Positions 47,922 to 55,220 of a stretch of 64,000 nt of DNA are shown here, one piece after another (position 1 is the first letter of the stretch; each line of letters opens with the position of its first letter). Source of the DNA: Bacteroidales bacterium UBA3843 (lineage in GTDB: Bacteria > Bacteroidota > Bacteroidia > Bacteroidales > Paludibacteraceae); the NCBI GenBank assembly GCA_002392745.1, contig DGHR01000006.1, positions 1 to 64,000 on the forward strand, read 5' to 3'. The notes under the pieces are model-generated. The model did no database searches. It was not told the origin of the DNA and saw only the letters and a list, made by a program, of their open reading frames with translations. A program made the translations under genes and the position numbers.

Positions 47922-48494
47922 TTAGAGCAGTTTTACAATTTCTGCCTCGATTTCTTCAGGCTTGGTGGTAGGTGCGAAGCGTCCTACGACCTTGCCTTCG
48001 CGGTCAAGAAGGAACTTGGTGAAGTTCCAGCGGATATCACTCTCTTTCTTATAGGTTTTGCTGATACCTTTCAGCATAGCGGCAGTGGCTTTCCCTTTGA
48101 TACCTTTGTATTCCTCTGTCGGCGCCTGTTCTTTGAGATAGGTAAATAGCGGACTCTCGTTCTCGCCGTTTACCTCAATCTTAGCAAACTGAGGGAAAGA
48201 TACTTTGTATTTTAACTGGCAGAAGGAAACAATTTCTTCTTCTGTACCCGGCGCCTGCTGACCGAACTGGTTGCAGGGGAAATCGAGAATCACAAGACCT
48301 TGGTCTTTGTATTTCTTATAGAGATTCTCCAGCGCTTCGTATTGCGGCGTGAATCCGCAACCCGTTGCCGTGTTTACCACTAACAGCACTTTGCCTTTAT
48401 ACTCAGCCAGACTGACCGGCTGTTTCTTGGTGTCCAACACCGTTAAATCATAGATGTTCATAATAGTAAGTAATATCATTAATAATGTTTTCAT
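47922..48494 (-). CDS. Glutathione peroxidase family thiol peroxidase
   Basis: 190 residues. GPx/thioredoxin fold: VVNTATGCGFTPQYEALENLY with peroxidatic Cys46, ILDFPCNQFGQQAPGTEEEI (second conserved block), and WNFTKFLLDREGKVVGRF (W-N-F motif). The Cys version normally uses thioredoxin rather than glutathione. It reduces peroxides. Start at 48494 follows a TACTTTTG box by ~33 bases; MNIYDLTV at 48458 is an alternative start, in which case the hydrophobic N-terminus disappears. A trxB gene elsewhere in the window could supply electrons indirectly. Confidence 0.93.
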   Translation of the reverse strand: MKTLLMILLTIMNIYDLTVLDTKKQPVSLAEYKGKVLLVVNTATGCGFTPQYEALENLYKKYKDQGLVILDFPCNQFGQQAPGTEEEIVSFCQLKYKVSFPQFAKIEVNGENESPLFTYLKEQAPTEEYKGIKGKATAAMLKGISKTYKKESDIRWNFTKFLLDREGKVVGRFAPTTKPEEIEAEIVKLL

Positions 48495-48527
48495 CTTCTT
48501 TCAATATGAATTATATCGTCTACGACA

Positions 48528-48535
48528 CAAAAGTA
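48528..48535 (-). promoter_or_regulatory. -7 promoter box for the glutathione peroxidase gene
   Basis: TACTTTTG on the minus strand, 33 bases upstream of the start. Confidence 0.6.
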
Positions 48536-48620
48536 CTGCTTTTTCTTTACATATGCAAAGAAATTATGCCTGCAGAGTGCTTTTTCTTAACGAAAGAAAA
48601 TAAATTATTAATATGATGCA

Positions 48621-49520
48621 CTATTTTATTGTCCAGTCGGAGACTGTATAGTCGGATTCGATAGCAGTCTCAATAGAGTCGGGTAGGAGGTAGAAGAGAT
48701 CGATGGCGGTTTCTTTTTCCACCGAGTCGACAGGCAGCATATAGGTCATCAGCGGTCGGTTGCCGGATGTGTTAGGCAGCCGGAATGCAATGGCCGTCCA
48801 TCGTTCGCCCGTATATCGGAGAAAAGCTTTGAAGAAAGCTTCCGGCACCACGATTTTGCGCTCTGTACCGATGGTATGCAGCGGGTCTTTGACAATAGGT
48901 CCGCAAACGATGAAGATACTATCGTACCGTTGTGCCAGGTCGCGCTCCATTTCCTCCAAATCTTTCCAGTCGCCTGCATTGCAACTATGATTTTGCGGAC
49001 ACATATTTGTCATATAGAACGACTCGCGCATGGCTTGTTCGCTCCATTTCATGTCCGCAGCCGGAGCCATGTGTCCGCGGTCGTAACCGCTATTGCTATA
49101 GTCTTTTGTCACAACGGGGTCTCCCTGTACCAACGGGTCCGGACGGAAATGGTTGGAGCGTTCCTCCTCGCCCGTAACCTCGTCGGCCGTCAAAACCCAA
49201 GCAACCCAGTTGGGCACATGCCATTCAGGATGATAGGAAAGTGTGTACCCCGTATGCCGGATAATCTGCTGCGGGCGACTGTCGGTGACCTCTGCCCATT
49301 CAATATTTCCAGAGACAGCCCTATCCGAAGAATGACCTGCGGATACAGGTTCCGGAGCGGCTTGTGCAGTGCTATTCTCTGCGGTCACCGACAGCTGCAT
49401 TTTCTCCGCCGTAGTGCGCGGATGGTCTATATATGTATAGAGCCATACAACAGCGACGATGATGACAAAGACAGCAGAGACAGAAGAGGCCGTTTGGGTC
49501 TTCTTGCGTTTGCGACTCAT
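48621..49520 (-). CDS. DNA/RNA non-specific endonuclease (NUC1), membrane-anchored or secreted
   Basis: 299 residues from MSRKRKKTQ. A basic start and one TM or uncleaved signal (SVSAVFVIIVAVVWLYTYI, ~12-30), a low-complexity linker, then the NUC1 domain (~80-290). Active site: NSGYDRGHMAPAADM (DRGH, catalytic His), ESFYMTNMCPQ (Asn metal ligand), NAGDWKDLEEMERDLAQRYD. The enzyme cuts single- and double-stranded DNA and RNA with Mg. Likely periplasmic, for nutrient scavenging or clearing of foreign DNA. An in-frame upstream ATG exists, but the RKRKK start just before the TM segment is more typical. Confidence 0.9.
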   Translation of the reverse strand: MSRKRKKTQTASSVSAVFVIIVAVVWLYTYIDHPRTTAEKMQLSVTAENSTAQAAPEPVSAGHSSDRAVSGNIEWAEVTDSRPQQIIRHTGYTLSYHPEWHVPNWVAWVLTADEVTGEEERSNHFRPDPLVQGDPVVTKDYSNSGYDRGHMAPAADMKWSEQAMRESFYMTNMCPQNHSCNAGDWKDLEEMERDLAQRYDSIFIVCGPIVKDPLHTIGTERKIVVPEAFFKAFLRYTGERWTAIAFRLPNTSGNRPLMTYMLPVDSVEKETAIDLFYLLPDSIETAIESDYTVSDWTIK

Positions 49521-49559
49521 GCGCGTGCGTGTATAAATTTTAAGGTGTGTCCAAACAAT

Positions 49560-49584
49560 TAGTCCCGCCGGCAAGACGGGACTA
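49560..49584. terminator. Hairpin between the Rnf operon end and the NUC1 gene
   Basis: TAGTCCCG (49560-49567) pairs with CGGGACTA (49577-49584). It lies just after the rnfA stop on the minus strand and before the NUC1 promoter region, consistent with a transcription end. Confidence 0.65.
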
Positions 49585-49598
49585 ACTGTTTAGAGGGG

Positions 49599-50201
49599 TT
49601 AAACTACTCCGCTGAAGCCCATAAACGCCATGGCGAGGAGGCCTGCAGTGAGAAGGGCAATCGGAGTGCCTTTCATTGCCTCGGGCACTTTGTTCAATGC
49701 CAACTGCTCGCGAATGCCTGCGAAGAGGATGAGCGCGAGTGCAAAACCAACGGCTGTTGCGAAGGCATAAACCGTACCGGAGAGCAGACCATAGTCCGCA
49801 CCGAGCGGGAGTTTTGCCAACAGCTTCTGCTGGTCGGCTACAATAAGCGCCACACCCAGAATACAGCAGTTGGTAGTGATAAGCGGCAGGAACACACCCA
49901 GTGCCTGGTAGAGCGCCGGAGAGACCTTTTTCAACATAATCTCAATCATCTGCACGAGAGCGGCGATGACGAGGATGAAAAGGATAGTCTGGAGGAACTC
50001 AACTCCCCAGAGAACCAACAGTTTCTGCAGAAGGTAGGTAACAACCGTAGCCAGCGTGAGCACAAACGTAACAGCAGCACCCATACCCAGCGCGGTGTCA
50101 ATCTTCTTACTTACACCCAGGAACGGGCAGATGCCCAGGAACTGGCTCAATACAATATTGTTAACGAATATTGCAGAGATGAATATCAAGAAGTAAACCA
50201 T
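49599..50201 (-). CDS. rnfA: Rnf electron transport complex subunit A
   Basis: 200 residues, six TM segments. Conserved RnfA/NqrE pattern: NNIVLSQFLGICPFLGVSKK at the start with ASVVFVLTLATVVTYLL-like TM2, FLPLITTNCCILGVAL (including the conserved Cys pair) and GFALALILFAGIREQLALN. Part of the Na+- or H+-pumping Rnf complex that passes electrons between ferredoxin and NAD. Last gene of the rnfBCDGEA cluster; 33 bases separate it from rnfE, filled by an AATTAAA-type repeat. Confidence 0.95.
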   Translation of the reverse strand: MVYFLIFISAIFVNNIVLSQFLGICPFLGVSKKIDTALGMGAAVTFVLTLATVVTYLLQKLLVLWGVEFLQTILFILVIAALVQMIEIMLKKVSPALYQALGVFLPLITTNCCILGVALIVADQQKLLAKLPLGADYGLLSGTVYAFATAVGFALALILFAGIREQLALNKVPEAMKGTPIALLTAGLLAMAFMGFSGVV

Positions 50202-50234
50202 TTCAATTAAAAATTAAAAATTAAAAATTACGAA
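50202..50234. repeat. AATTAAAA-type tandem repeat between rnfE and rnfA
   Basis: AATTAAAAATTAAAAATTAA followed by AAATTACGAATTA; an almost identical string lies between rnfD and rnfG at 51441-51475. Low-complexity spacers, no coding content. Confidence 0.85.
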
Positions 50235-50822
50235 TTATTTTTTCTGCAGTTTGTTGACGGCAGCCATAAGGTATGCAAGGCAGATGAATGCACCCGGAGC
50301 GAGTACGAAAATCAGCGCGGCAAACTGGCTGTTATAGATGGTCAAACCGAAGACAGTACCAGCTCCCAGGAACTCACGGATGATACCGAGCACTGTGAGC
50401 GAGAGTGTAAAGCCCAGACCCATTCCCAGTCCGTCGAGAGCCGACAGACCAACGGTGTTCTTAGCCGCAAACGCCTCGGCACGTCCGAGCACGATACAGT
50501 TCACCACAATCAGCGGAATGAACAGACCGAGCACATCGTAGATACCGGGGAGGTAAGCCTGCATCACCAGTTGCACCATCGTAACGAAAGTAGCGATGAC
50601 AACAATGAAGGCAGGAATACGTACTTTGTCTGGAATGAGGTTTTTGAGGAGTGAGATAACCACGTTCGAGCATACGAGCACGAAGAGGGTAGCCAATCCC
50701 ATTGACATACCGTTAACGGCACTGGTGGTAGTAGCCAGCGTAGGGCACATACCGAGAACCAACGCAAAAGTAGGATTCTCCTTGAGAATACCGTTGGTCA
50801 ATGTTTTCATTGCGTTATTCAT
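50235..50822 (-). CDS. rnfE: Rnf electron transport complex subunit E
   Basis: 195 residues, six TM segments. RnfE/NqrD family: LTNGILKENPTFALVLGMCPTLA at the start, NGMSMGLATLFVLVCSNVVISLLKNLIPDKVRIPAFI, VVNCIVLGRAEAFAAKN with conserved Cys, and GLGFTLSLTVLGIIREFLGAG. Together with RnfA it holds the membrane Fe-S site of the pump. ATG overlaps the rnfG stop (ATGA), so the two are coupled. Confidence 0.95.
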   Translation of the reverse strand: MNNAMKTLTNGILKENPTFALVLGMCPTLATTTSAVNGMSMGLATLFVLVCSNVVISLLKNLIPDKVRIPAFIVVIATFVTMVQLVMQAYLPGIYDVLGLFIPLIVVNCIVLGRAEAFAAKNTVGLSALDGLGMGLGFTLSLTVLGIIREFLGAGTVFGLTIYNSQFAALIFVLAPGAFICLAYLMAAVNKLQKK

Positions 50823-51442
50823 AATTCAGCCTCCTTTTCTTCTGCGGGTTGTTGTTCAGTTGCTTGTTGTGTAGCGCCGGACGCTGCCTCTACAGGCTGT
50901 GCCGCGATAGCAGCGTAGGCTTTGTTGATTGCTTTGAGGAATGCGCGTGAGGAGATAGTAGCAGCAGTGATAGCATCCACTTCTCCACCGTCTTTGGCAA
51001 CAGTCAGTTCGCCGGCTTTCTTACCGATGATAGAACGGTTGCCTACAGCATCTTTGAACCAATGGTCAATATGCGCGCCCAGACCCGGAGTCTCGGTTTG
51101 CTTGAGAACTACGTAGTCCAGCACTTTTCCTTCAGCGTCCAGACCGACCATGATGACTTGCGGTCCATCGAAACCAACTTCGCTGGTCTCAATAGCAGTA
51201 GCCATCCACGCACTATCTTTGTATGCCTTGTAGACAGTCAGTCCGTCTATCTCCTGCGGCTCGGCAATCGTGCAACCTTCCGGCAGAACAGCCATGATAG
51301 CCGCTTGTTGTTTCTGTGCTTCCTGCACGGCGATGGTCTGTGCCGTAAGTGCATAGACACCAGCCAGTGCGCCTGCTGCTACCATGGAGATGATAACCAG
51401 GCTGAGCACCATATTCTTGAATGTACTTTCTAATTTGTTCAT
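50819..51442 (-). CDS. rnfG: Rnf electron transport complex subunit G
   Basis: 207 residues. One N-terminal TM (residues ~10-32), then the FMN-binding domain with DAITAATISSRAFLKAI, whose Thr in the S/T-A/G-A-T-S/T-type motif carries the covalent FMN in the family. The C-terminal ~30 residues are a low-complexity Ala/Gln/Glu tail. In the complex it passes electrons on the outer side of the membrane. Overlaps rnfE by 4 bases. Its upstream spacer is the AATTAAA repeat at 51441-51475. Confidence 0.93.
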   Translation of the reverse strand: MNKLESTFKNMVLSLVIISMVAAGALAGVYALTAQTIAVQEAQKQQAAIMAVLPEGCTIAEPQEIDGLTVYKAYKDSAWMATAIETSEVGFDGPQVIMVGLDAEGKVLDYVVLKQTETPGLGAHIDHWFKDAVGNRSIIGKKAGELTVAKDGGEVDAITAATISSRAFLKAINKAYAAIAAQPVEAASGATQQATEQQPAEEKEAEL

Positions 51443-51475
51443 AATTAAAAATTAAAAATTAAAAATTACGAATTA
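51441..51475. repeat. AATTAAAA-type tandem repeat between rnfD and rnfG
   Basis: ATAATTAAAAATTAAAAATT followed by AAAAATTACGAATTA. Matches the spacer between rnfE and rnfA (50202-50234), including the terminal ATTACGAATTA. Confidence 0.85.
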
Positions 51476-52474
51476 AGCTTTCTTGGGTTCGCCAAAACGC
51501 TGCGGGCGGATCTTGTTCAACAATGGAACGCAGGCGTTCATAATCAGGATAGCGAATGACATACCTTCGGGATAATTACCCCATGTACGTATCACCATCA
51601 CAATGAAGCCGATGCCGATACCGAAGATAATCTTTCCCCAAGCACTCATCGGGCTGGTTACATAATCGGTAGCCATGAAGAACGCACCGAGCATGAGACC
51701 ACCGGAAAGCAGTTCGTATGCTACGTAATGGCAAGTGTCGAGTCCCTCAGGCAGAACTCCCGCCCATCCAGTGCAAGCTGCAAAGCAAGCGACGGTAGCG
51801 ATGATGGCTACAGGGATATGCCAAGTGATGACACGCATACAAATCAGGAAGAGTCCGCCGATGATCAGCGCGAGTGCGCAGACCTCGCCGAGCGAACCAC
51901 CCATCACACCCAGGAACGAATCCCAGAGCGAAGGCAGCTGGTCGATGGCGGAAGCGTCTCCGTTAACAATGTTCTTGAGATAGAAAAGCGGCGTTGCTCC
52001 GGTCTCCGCATCAATGTACTTGGTAGCAAAGCCTTGCGGCGTGGGCCATGTAGTCATTTGTGCGGGATAGGCGATGAGCAGGAACACACGACCCACCAAT
52101 GCTGGGTTGAATGGGTTTTGTCCCAGACCGCCGAAGGTCATCTTACCTATACCGATAGCGACAACAGCGCCAATCAGTACAATCCACCAGTCGATGGATG
52201 AAGGCAGGTTGAAAGCGAGCAACAGACCAGTCAGAACCGCAGAGAGGTCTCCGATAGTCTGGCGTTGCTCCTTGAGGATATAACGGCTGATGATGTACTC
52301 GGTGCAAACGCAAGCGAGAACGGAGATGCAGGCCGTAATCAATGCTCCCCAGCCAAACTCAATAACCGATACCACGTAAGCAGGCAGCAGCGCAAGAATG
52401 ACCAAAAGCATATTCCGGCGAACGCTGTCACCGCTATGGGCGTGCGGAGCCGGTGCGACAATGAACTTATTCAT
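51473..52474 (-). CDS. rnfD: Rnf electron transport complex subunit D
   Basis: 333 residues from MNKFIVAPAPH; the five residues upstream in the longer frame are repeat-derived (TAAATGATAAAATG), so this start is preferred. About nine TM segments. Family marks: APHAHSGDSVRRNMLLVILALLP, LTGLLLAFNLPSSIDWWIVLIGAVVAIGIGKMTFGGLGQNPFNPALVGR, and ETGATPL, whose Thr binds FMN covalently. Membrane core of the ion-pumping Rnf complex. Followed by rnfG and preceded by rnfC with a repeat spacer. Confidence 0.94.
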   Translation of the reverse strand: MNKFIVAPAPHAHSGDSVRRNMLLVILALLPAYVVSVIEFGWGALITACISVLACVCTEYIISRYILKEQRQTIGDLSAVLTGLLLAFNLPSSIDWWIVLIGAVVAIGIGKMTFGGLGQNPFNPALVGRVFLLIAYPAQMTTWPTPQGFATKYIDAETGATPLFYLKNIVNGDASAIDQLPSLWDSFLGVMGGSLGEVCALALIIGGLFLICMRVITWHIPVAIIATVACFAACTGWAGVLPEGLDTCHYVAYELLSGGLMLGAFFMATDYVTSPMSAWGKIIFGIGIGFIVMVIRTWGNYPEGMSFAILIMNACVPLLNKIRPQRFGEPKKA

Positions 52475-52517
52475 TTTATCATTTACCATTTTTTCAGTTA
52501 TTTAATCATTTGACCAT
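52475..52517. repeat. CATTTACCATTT-type repeat spacer between rnfC and rnfD
   Basis: TTATCATTTACCATTTTTTC then AGTTATTTAATCATTTGACC. A related string lies upstream of rnfC (53870-53903) and near pspC (6301-6330). Confidence 0.75.
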
Positions 52518-53867
52518 TTATTTTTTCGCAGCAGCTGCGCGTTCGCGCAGTATTGCACCAACTTTGGCTTTACCGGGACGAATACCATCCAACAGACGGC
52601 GGTGTGCAGGACACGTGAAGACGCAGCAACCGCAGTCGATGCAGTCCATGATGTCGTGTTTCTCCAGTTCGTCCCACATCTCCAGTTCGCTGAGTCGTTG
52701 TAGGAGGTATGGTTCGAGTCCCATCGGGCACGCCTGCACGCATTTGCCGCAGCGGATGCAGTTTTCCTGTTCGGGACGAACGCTCTCGGCCTGCGAGAGG
52801 AAGAGAAGTCCGCTGAGTCGTTTGTTGGCAGGCATAGCCTCGGTATGGTCCATGGCGCGTCCCATCATCGGTCCACCGCCGATAACCTTACCCGTGTCGG
52901 CAGGTACACCTCCGGCAAGTGCAATCACTTCGTCAATCGGCGTACCGAAACGAACGCAGTAGTTACCGGGTTTGGCAACCGACTTACCGGTTACGGTCAT
53001 AACGCGGCTGATGAGCGGTTTGTTTTTCTGCACAGCCTCATATACGGCATAGATAGTAGCCACATTGTCAACAACCGCTCCAACTTCGATAGGCAGAGCA
53101 CCGGATGGCACCTGACGGTTGATACAAGCGTCAATGAGCTGTTTCTCACCGCCCTGCGGGTAGCGCAGTTTGAGAGGCATAACCTCGATGCCCAACTGTT
53201 TCTCAGCCAAATCGCGCATGTGTGCGATAGCGTCGGGCTTGTTGTTCTCAATACCAATGATAGCCCGCTCTACGTTGAGGGCTTTTTTGAGAATCTGGAT
53301 ACCGATGATAATCTCCTCGCCATGCTCAAGCATCAGCTGGTGGTCGCAGGTGAGGTACGGTTCGCACTCCACGCCGTTGACAATCAGCACTTCTGCTTTC
53401 TTGCCGGGAGGGGGCAGCAGTTTTACGTGTGTCGGGAAACAAGCACCGCCGAGACCCACGATACCCGCAGCCGCTATTTTGTCGATAATAGCTTTGGGCT
53501 CGAGTGTACACTGGCGCACGAGGTCCGGTGTCCGGTCGATTTCCGGCAACCATTCGTCTCCCTCTACATCGATGTAGATAGCTTGTCCGGGTGCTCCCCA
53601 TGCATCGGTCCAGTCCCCGATTTTGGTGACCGTACCGCTAACAGGCGAGCAGATGTTCGCACTCACGAATCCGCCGGCTTTAGCCAGCAGTTCGCCTACT
53701 TTTACTTTCTTACCAACCTCCACTACGGCCTGTGCGGGTGCGCCGATGTGCTGCACGAGGGGAATGATAGCCTGTTTAGGCAGCGGACATTCCTGAATGG
53801 CCTGATGTGCGGAGAATTGTTTGTTGTCCTGCGGATGAACTCCGCCAATATGAAAAGTCTTCATCAT
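52518..53867 (-). CDS. rnfC: Rnf electron transport complex subunit C
   Basis: 449 residues. N-terminal barrel-sandwich (VGKKVKVGELLAKAGGFVSANICSPVSGTV), NADH- and FMN-binding domain (AAGIVGLGGACFPTHVKL, LIVNGVECEPYLTCDH), SLBB region, and a C-terminal pair of 4Fe-4S clusters: CIRCGKCVQACPMGLEP and CIDCGCCVFTCPAHRRL. This is the NADH-oxidising or NAD-reducing arm of the complex. Length is near the usual bacterial RnfC (~440-450). Downstream of rnfB by ~47 bases of repeat. Confidence 0.95.
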   Translation of the reverse strand: MMKTFHIGGVHPQDNKQFSAHQAIQECPLPKQAIIPLVQHIGAPAQAVVEVGKKVKVGELLAKAGGFVSANICSPVSGTVTKIGDWTDAWGAPGQAIYIDVEGDEWLPEIDRTPDLVRQCTLEPKAIIDKIAAAGIVGLGGACFPTHVKLLPPPGKKAEVLIVNGVECEPYLTCDHQLMLEHGEEIIIGIQILKKALNVERAIIGIENNKPDAIAHMRDLAEKQLGIEVMPLKLRYPQGGEKQLIDACINRQVPSGALPIEVGAVVDNVATIYAVYEAVQKNKPLISRVMTVTGKSVAKPGNYCVRFGTPIDEVIALAGGVPADTGKVIGGGPMMGRAMDHTEAMPANKRLSGLLFLSQAESVRPEQENCIRCGKCVQACPMGLEPYLLQRLSELEMWDELEKHDIMDCIDCGCCVFTCPAHRRLLDGIRPGKAKVGAILRERAAAAKK

Positions 53868-53869
53868 TT

Positions 53870-53903
53870 GTTCATTTAATCATTTACCATTTGTTCATTA
53901 AAA
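53870..53903. repeat. CATTTAATCATTTACCATTTG-type repeat spacer between rnfB and rnfC
   Basis: TTGTTCATTTAATCATTTAC followed by CATTTGTTCATTAA, a member of the same low-complexity spacer class as 52475-52517. Confidence 0.75.
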
Positions 53904-53914
53904 GAGCCATTAGA

Positions 53915-54331
53915 TTAGTTATGAACCATGGCGATTAAGTTCGGGAACGTAGCTCTCGGGGTAGCGAGTGCTTTGATTTTTGCAGCGATAGCAGGGTCGA
54001 AGCCTTTCTTGTCACCCTCCTGTGCAGCCGGAGCGGCACTTTCATCGGCGGCAGCCGGTGTAAGGATCTTCTTAACCTCCTCCATAGTCGGTTCACCTCC
54101 CACAGGGCAAGCCAACCCTTCGGTATTGCCGGCTTTGACGCATGCTTCGGCAAAGTTGCGGCAACCTGCAAATCCGCATCCACCGCAGTTGGCTCCAGGC
54201 AAAACAGCCTGTACCAAGTCGATACGCGGATCTTCCTCTACTTTGAAGAACTGGCTGACAAAATAGAGCAGAATCGCTGCTACCAAAGCTGTCACGCCCA
54301 GCACTCCCATAGAAATCAGAATCAGATTCAT
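53915..54331 (-). CDS. rnfB: Rnf electron transport complex subunit B, short form lacking the ferredoxin region
   Basis: 138 residues. Contains the N-terminal TM helix (SMGVLGVTALVAAILLYFV) and the 4Fe-4S cluster domain (GANCGGCGFAGCRNFAEACV ... GLACPVGG, C-x2-C-x4-C-x16-C). It then ends in a low-complexity linker and KALATPRATFPNLIAMVHN. Family members normally continue with two or more ferredoxin-type CxxCxxCxxxC clusters (E. coli RsxB is 192 aa; Bacteroidales forms are nearer 280-300), and none are present here or in the downstream spacer. RnfB is the ferredoxin-docking subunit. Either the complex uses another donor or the clusters are supplied in trans. First gene of rnfBCDGEA, behind rseC. 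Confidence 0.88.
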   Translation of the reverse strand: MNLILISMGVLGVTALVAAILLYFVSQFFKVEEDPRIDLVQAVLPGANCGGCGFAGCRNFAEACVKAGNTEGLACPVGGEPTMEEVKKILTPAAADESAAPAAQEGDKKGFDPAIAAKIKALATPRATFPNLIAMVHN

Positions 54332-54538
54332 GTTGGTTGTTGTTTTAATTTGTTTGTTATTAGAATTTTTGAATGTATTATCGGCAATTTGTAAAAATCA
54401 CGGGATATATATTATTTTAATATATATATAGGGTGTGGTAGGATACGATATAGGTCCGATACTAGTTCGATGCAACCCTAATGTGTCTTTTGTACGATGA
54501 CAGATATGTTCCCGTTGCGTAACCGCGTGCAGCGTTCT
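54332..54538. other. AT-rich spacer between rseC and rnfB with a shared 13-base word
   Basis: No gene. Contains TATATATATAGGG and GGTAGGATACGAT (54437-54449); the same 13-base word, also preceded by TATATA, recurs at 61162-61174 over the trmO stop. No -7 box of good quality was found for rnfB, so the Rnf genes may be transcribed from the rseC promoter. Confidence 0.45.
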
Positions 54539-54952
54539 TTATAATTTCCTTGCGGTGAAGGAGAACTGCTTCTGCAGGCGGTGGCGGAAGACGGAGAGTC
54601 CGATGTAATACAGTGCGATAGCGCACAGCGAGAGGGTTCCGATAACCGCTTCGCTCCATTGCGTAGTGAAGTTGAGCACTGCAATCACCGCCATCATGAC
54701 GATGAACGGCATGATGTATGCCAGGAGTACGGCCCTCCATGCGAGATGTTCGCGCACTTCCACTTCCACGTTATCCCCCGGTTGCATAGGTTCGAGCATC
54801 AGGGCGTCCATCTCTTTGACCTGGCTCTCGGAAGATACGCACATGCTTTTTGCCTTGCACGCCGTGCAAGCAGAAGACTGCACAATCCGGATATGCGCTG
54901 TCTTGCCGTCCGTGGAAATTACCACCCCTGTATGTCGTATCATTTCGTCCAT
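54539..54952 (-). CDS. rseC: RseC/MucC family positive regulator, associated with Rnf
   Basis: 137 residues from MDEMIRHTG. N-terminal cytoplasmic part with a Cys cluster (SSACTACKAKSMC) and a beta-rich region (MQPGDNVEVEVREHLAWRAVL), then two TM segments (~75-95 and ~100-118) and a basic tail. RseC is a subunit of the SoxR-reducing system in E. coli and sits directly upstream of rnfB in many Bacteroidota, as here. The Cys cluster probably binds Fe-S. A TAATTTTG box lies at 54980-54987. Confidence 0.9.
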   Translation of the reverse strand: MDEMIRHTGVVISTDGKTAHIRIVQSSACTACKAKSMCVSSESQVKEMDALMLEPMQPGDNVEVEVREHLAWRAVLLAYIMPFIVMMAVIAVLNFTTQWSEAVIGTLSLCAIALYYIGLSVFRHRLQKQFSFTARKL

Positions 54953-54979
54953 TGCAACGGAGTATGCATAATTCGACGA

Positions 54980-54987
54980 CAAAATTA
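54980..54987 (-). promoter_or_regulatory. -7 promoter box for the rseC-rnf operon
   Basis: TAATTTTG on the minus strand, 28 bases upstream of rseC. Confidence 0.68.
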
Positions 54988-55103
54988 CAAATAAAATTTG
55001 GATTACGCAAGCGCGCGTGCATAATTTTGTTGAATTTTCTTCTTTTCTATGAAAAAATGTTTAAAAAATCATGGCTCTATTTTTATTTTCGAATAATTCT
55101 TAG

Positions 55104-55111
55104 TATCTTTG
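55104..55111 (+). promoter_or_regulatory. -7 promoter box for ftsK
   Basis: TATCTTTG, ~110 bases before the ftsK start and divergent from the rseC promoter. Confidence 0.66.
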
Positions 55112-55220
55112 CATGCTATTTTGGGTGAGTATGCGCCAAAACGGTTTTTGCGGTGAAAGCGTCGATCCGTTAAGGTGTAAAGCCGTACAATTGTCAAATC
55201 GTTAAATCATACCTATATTT

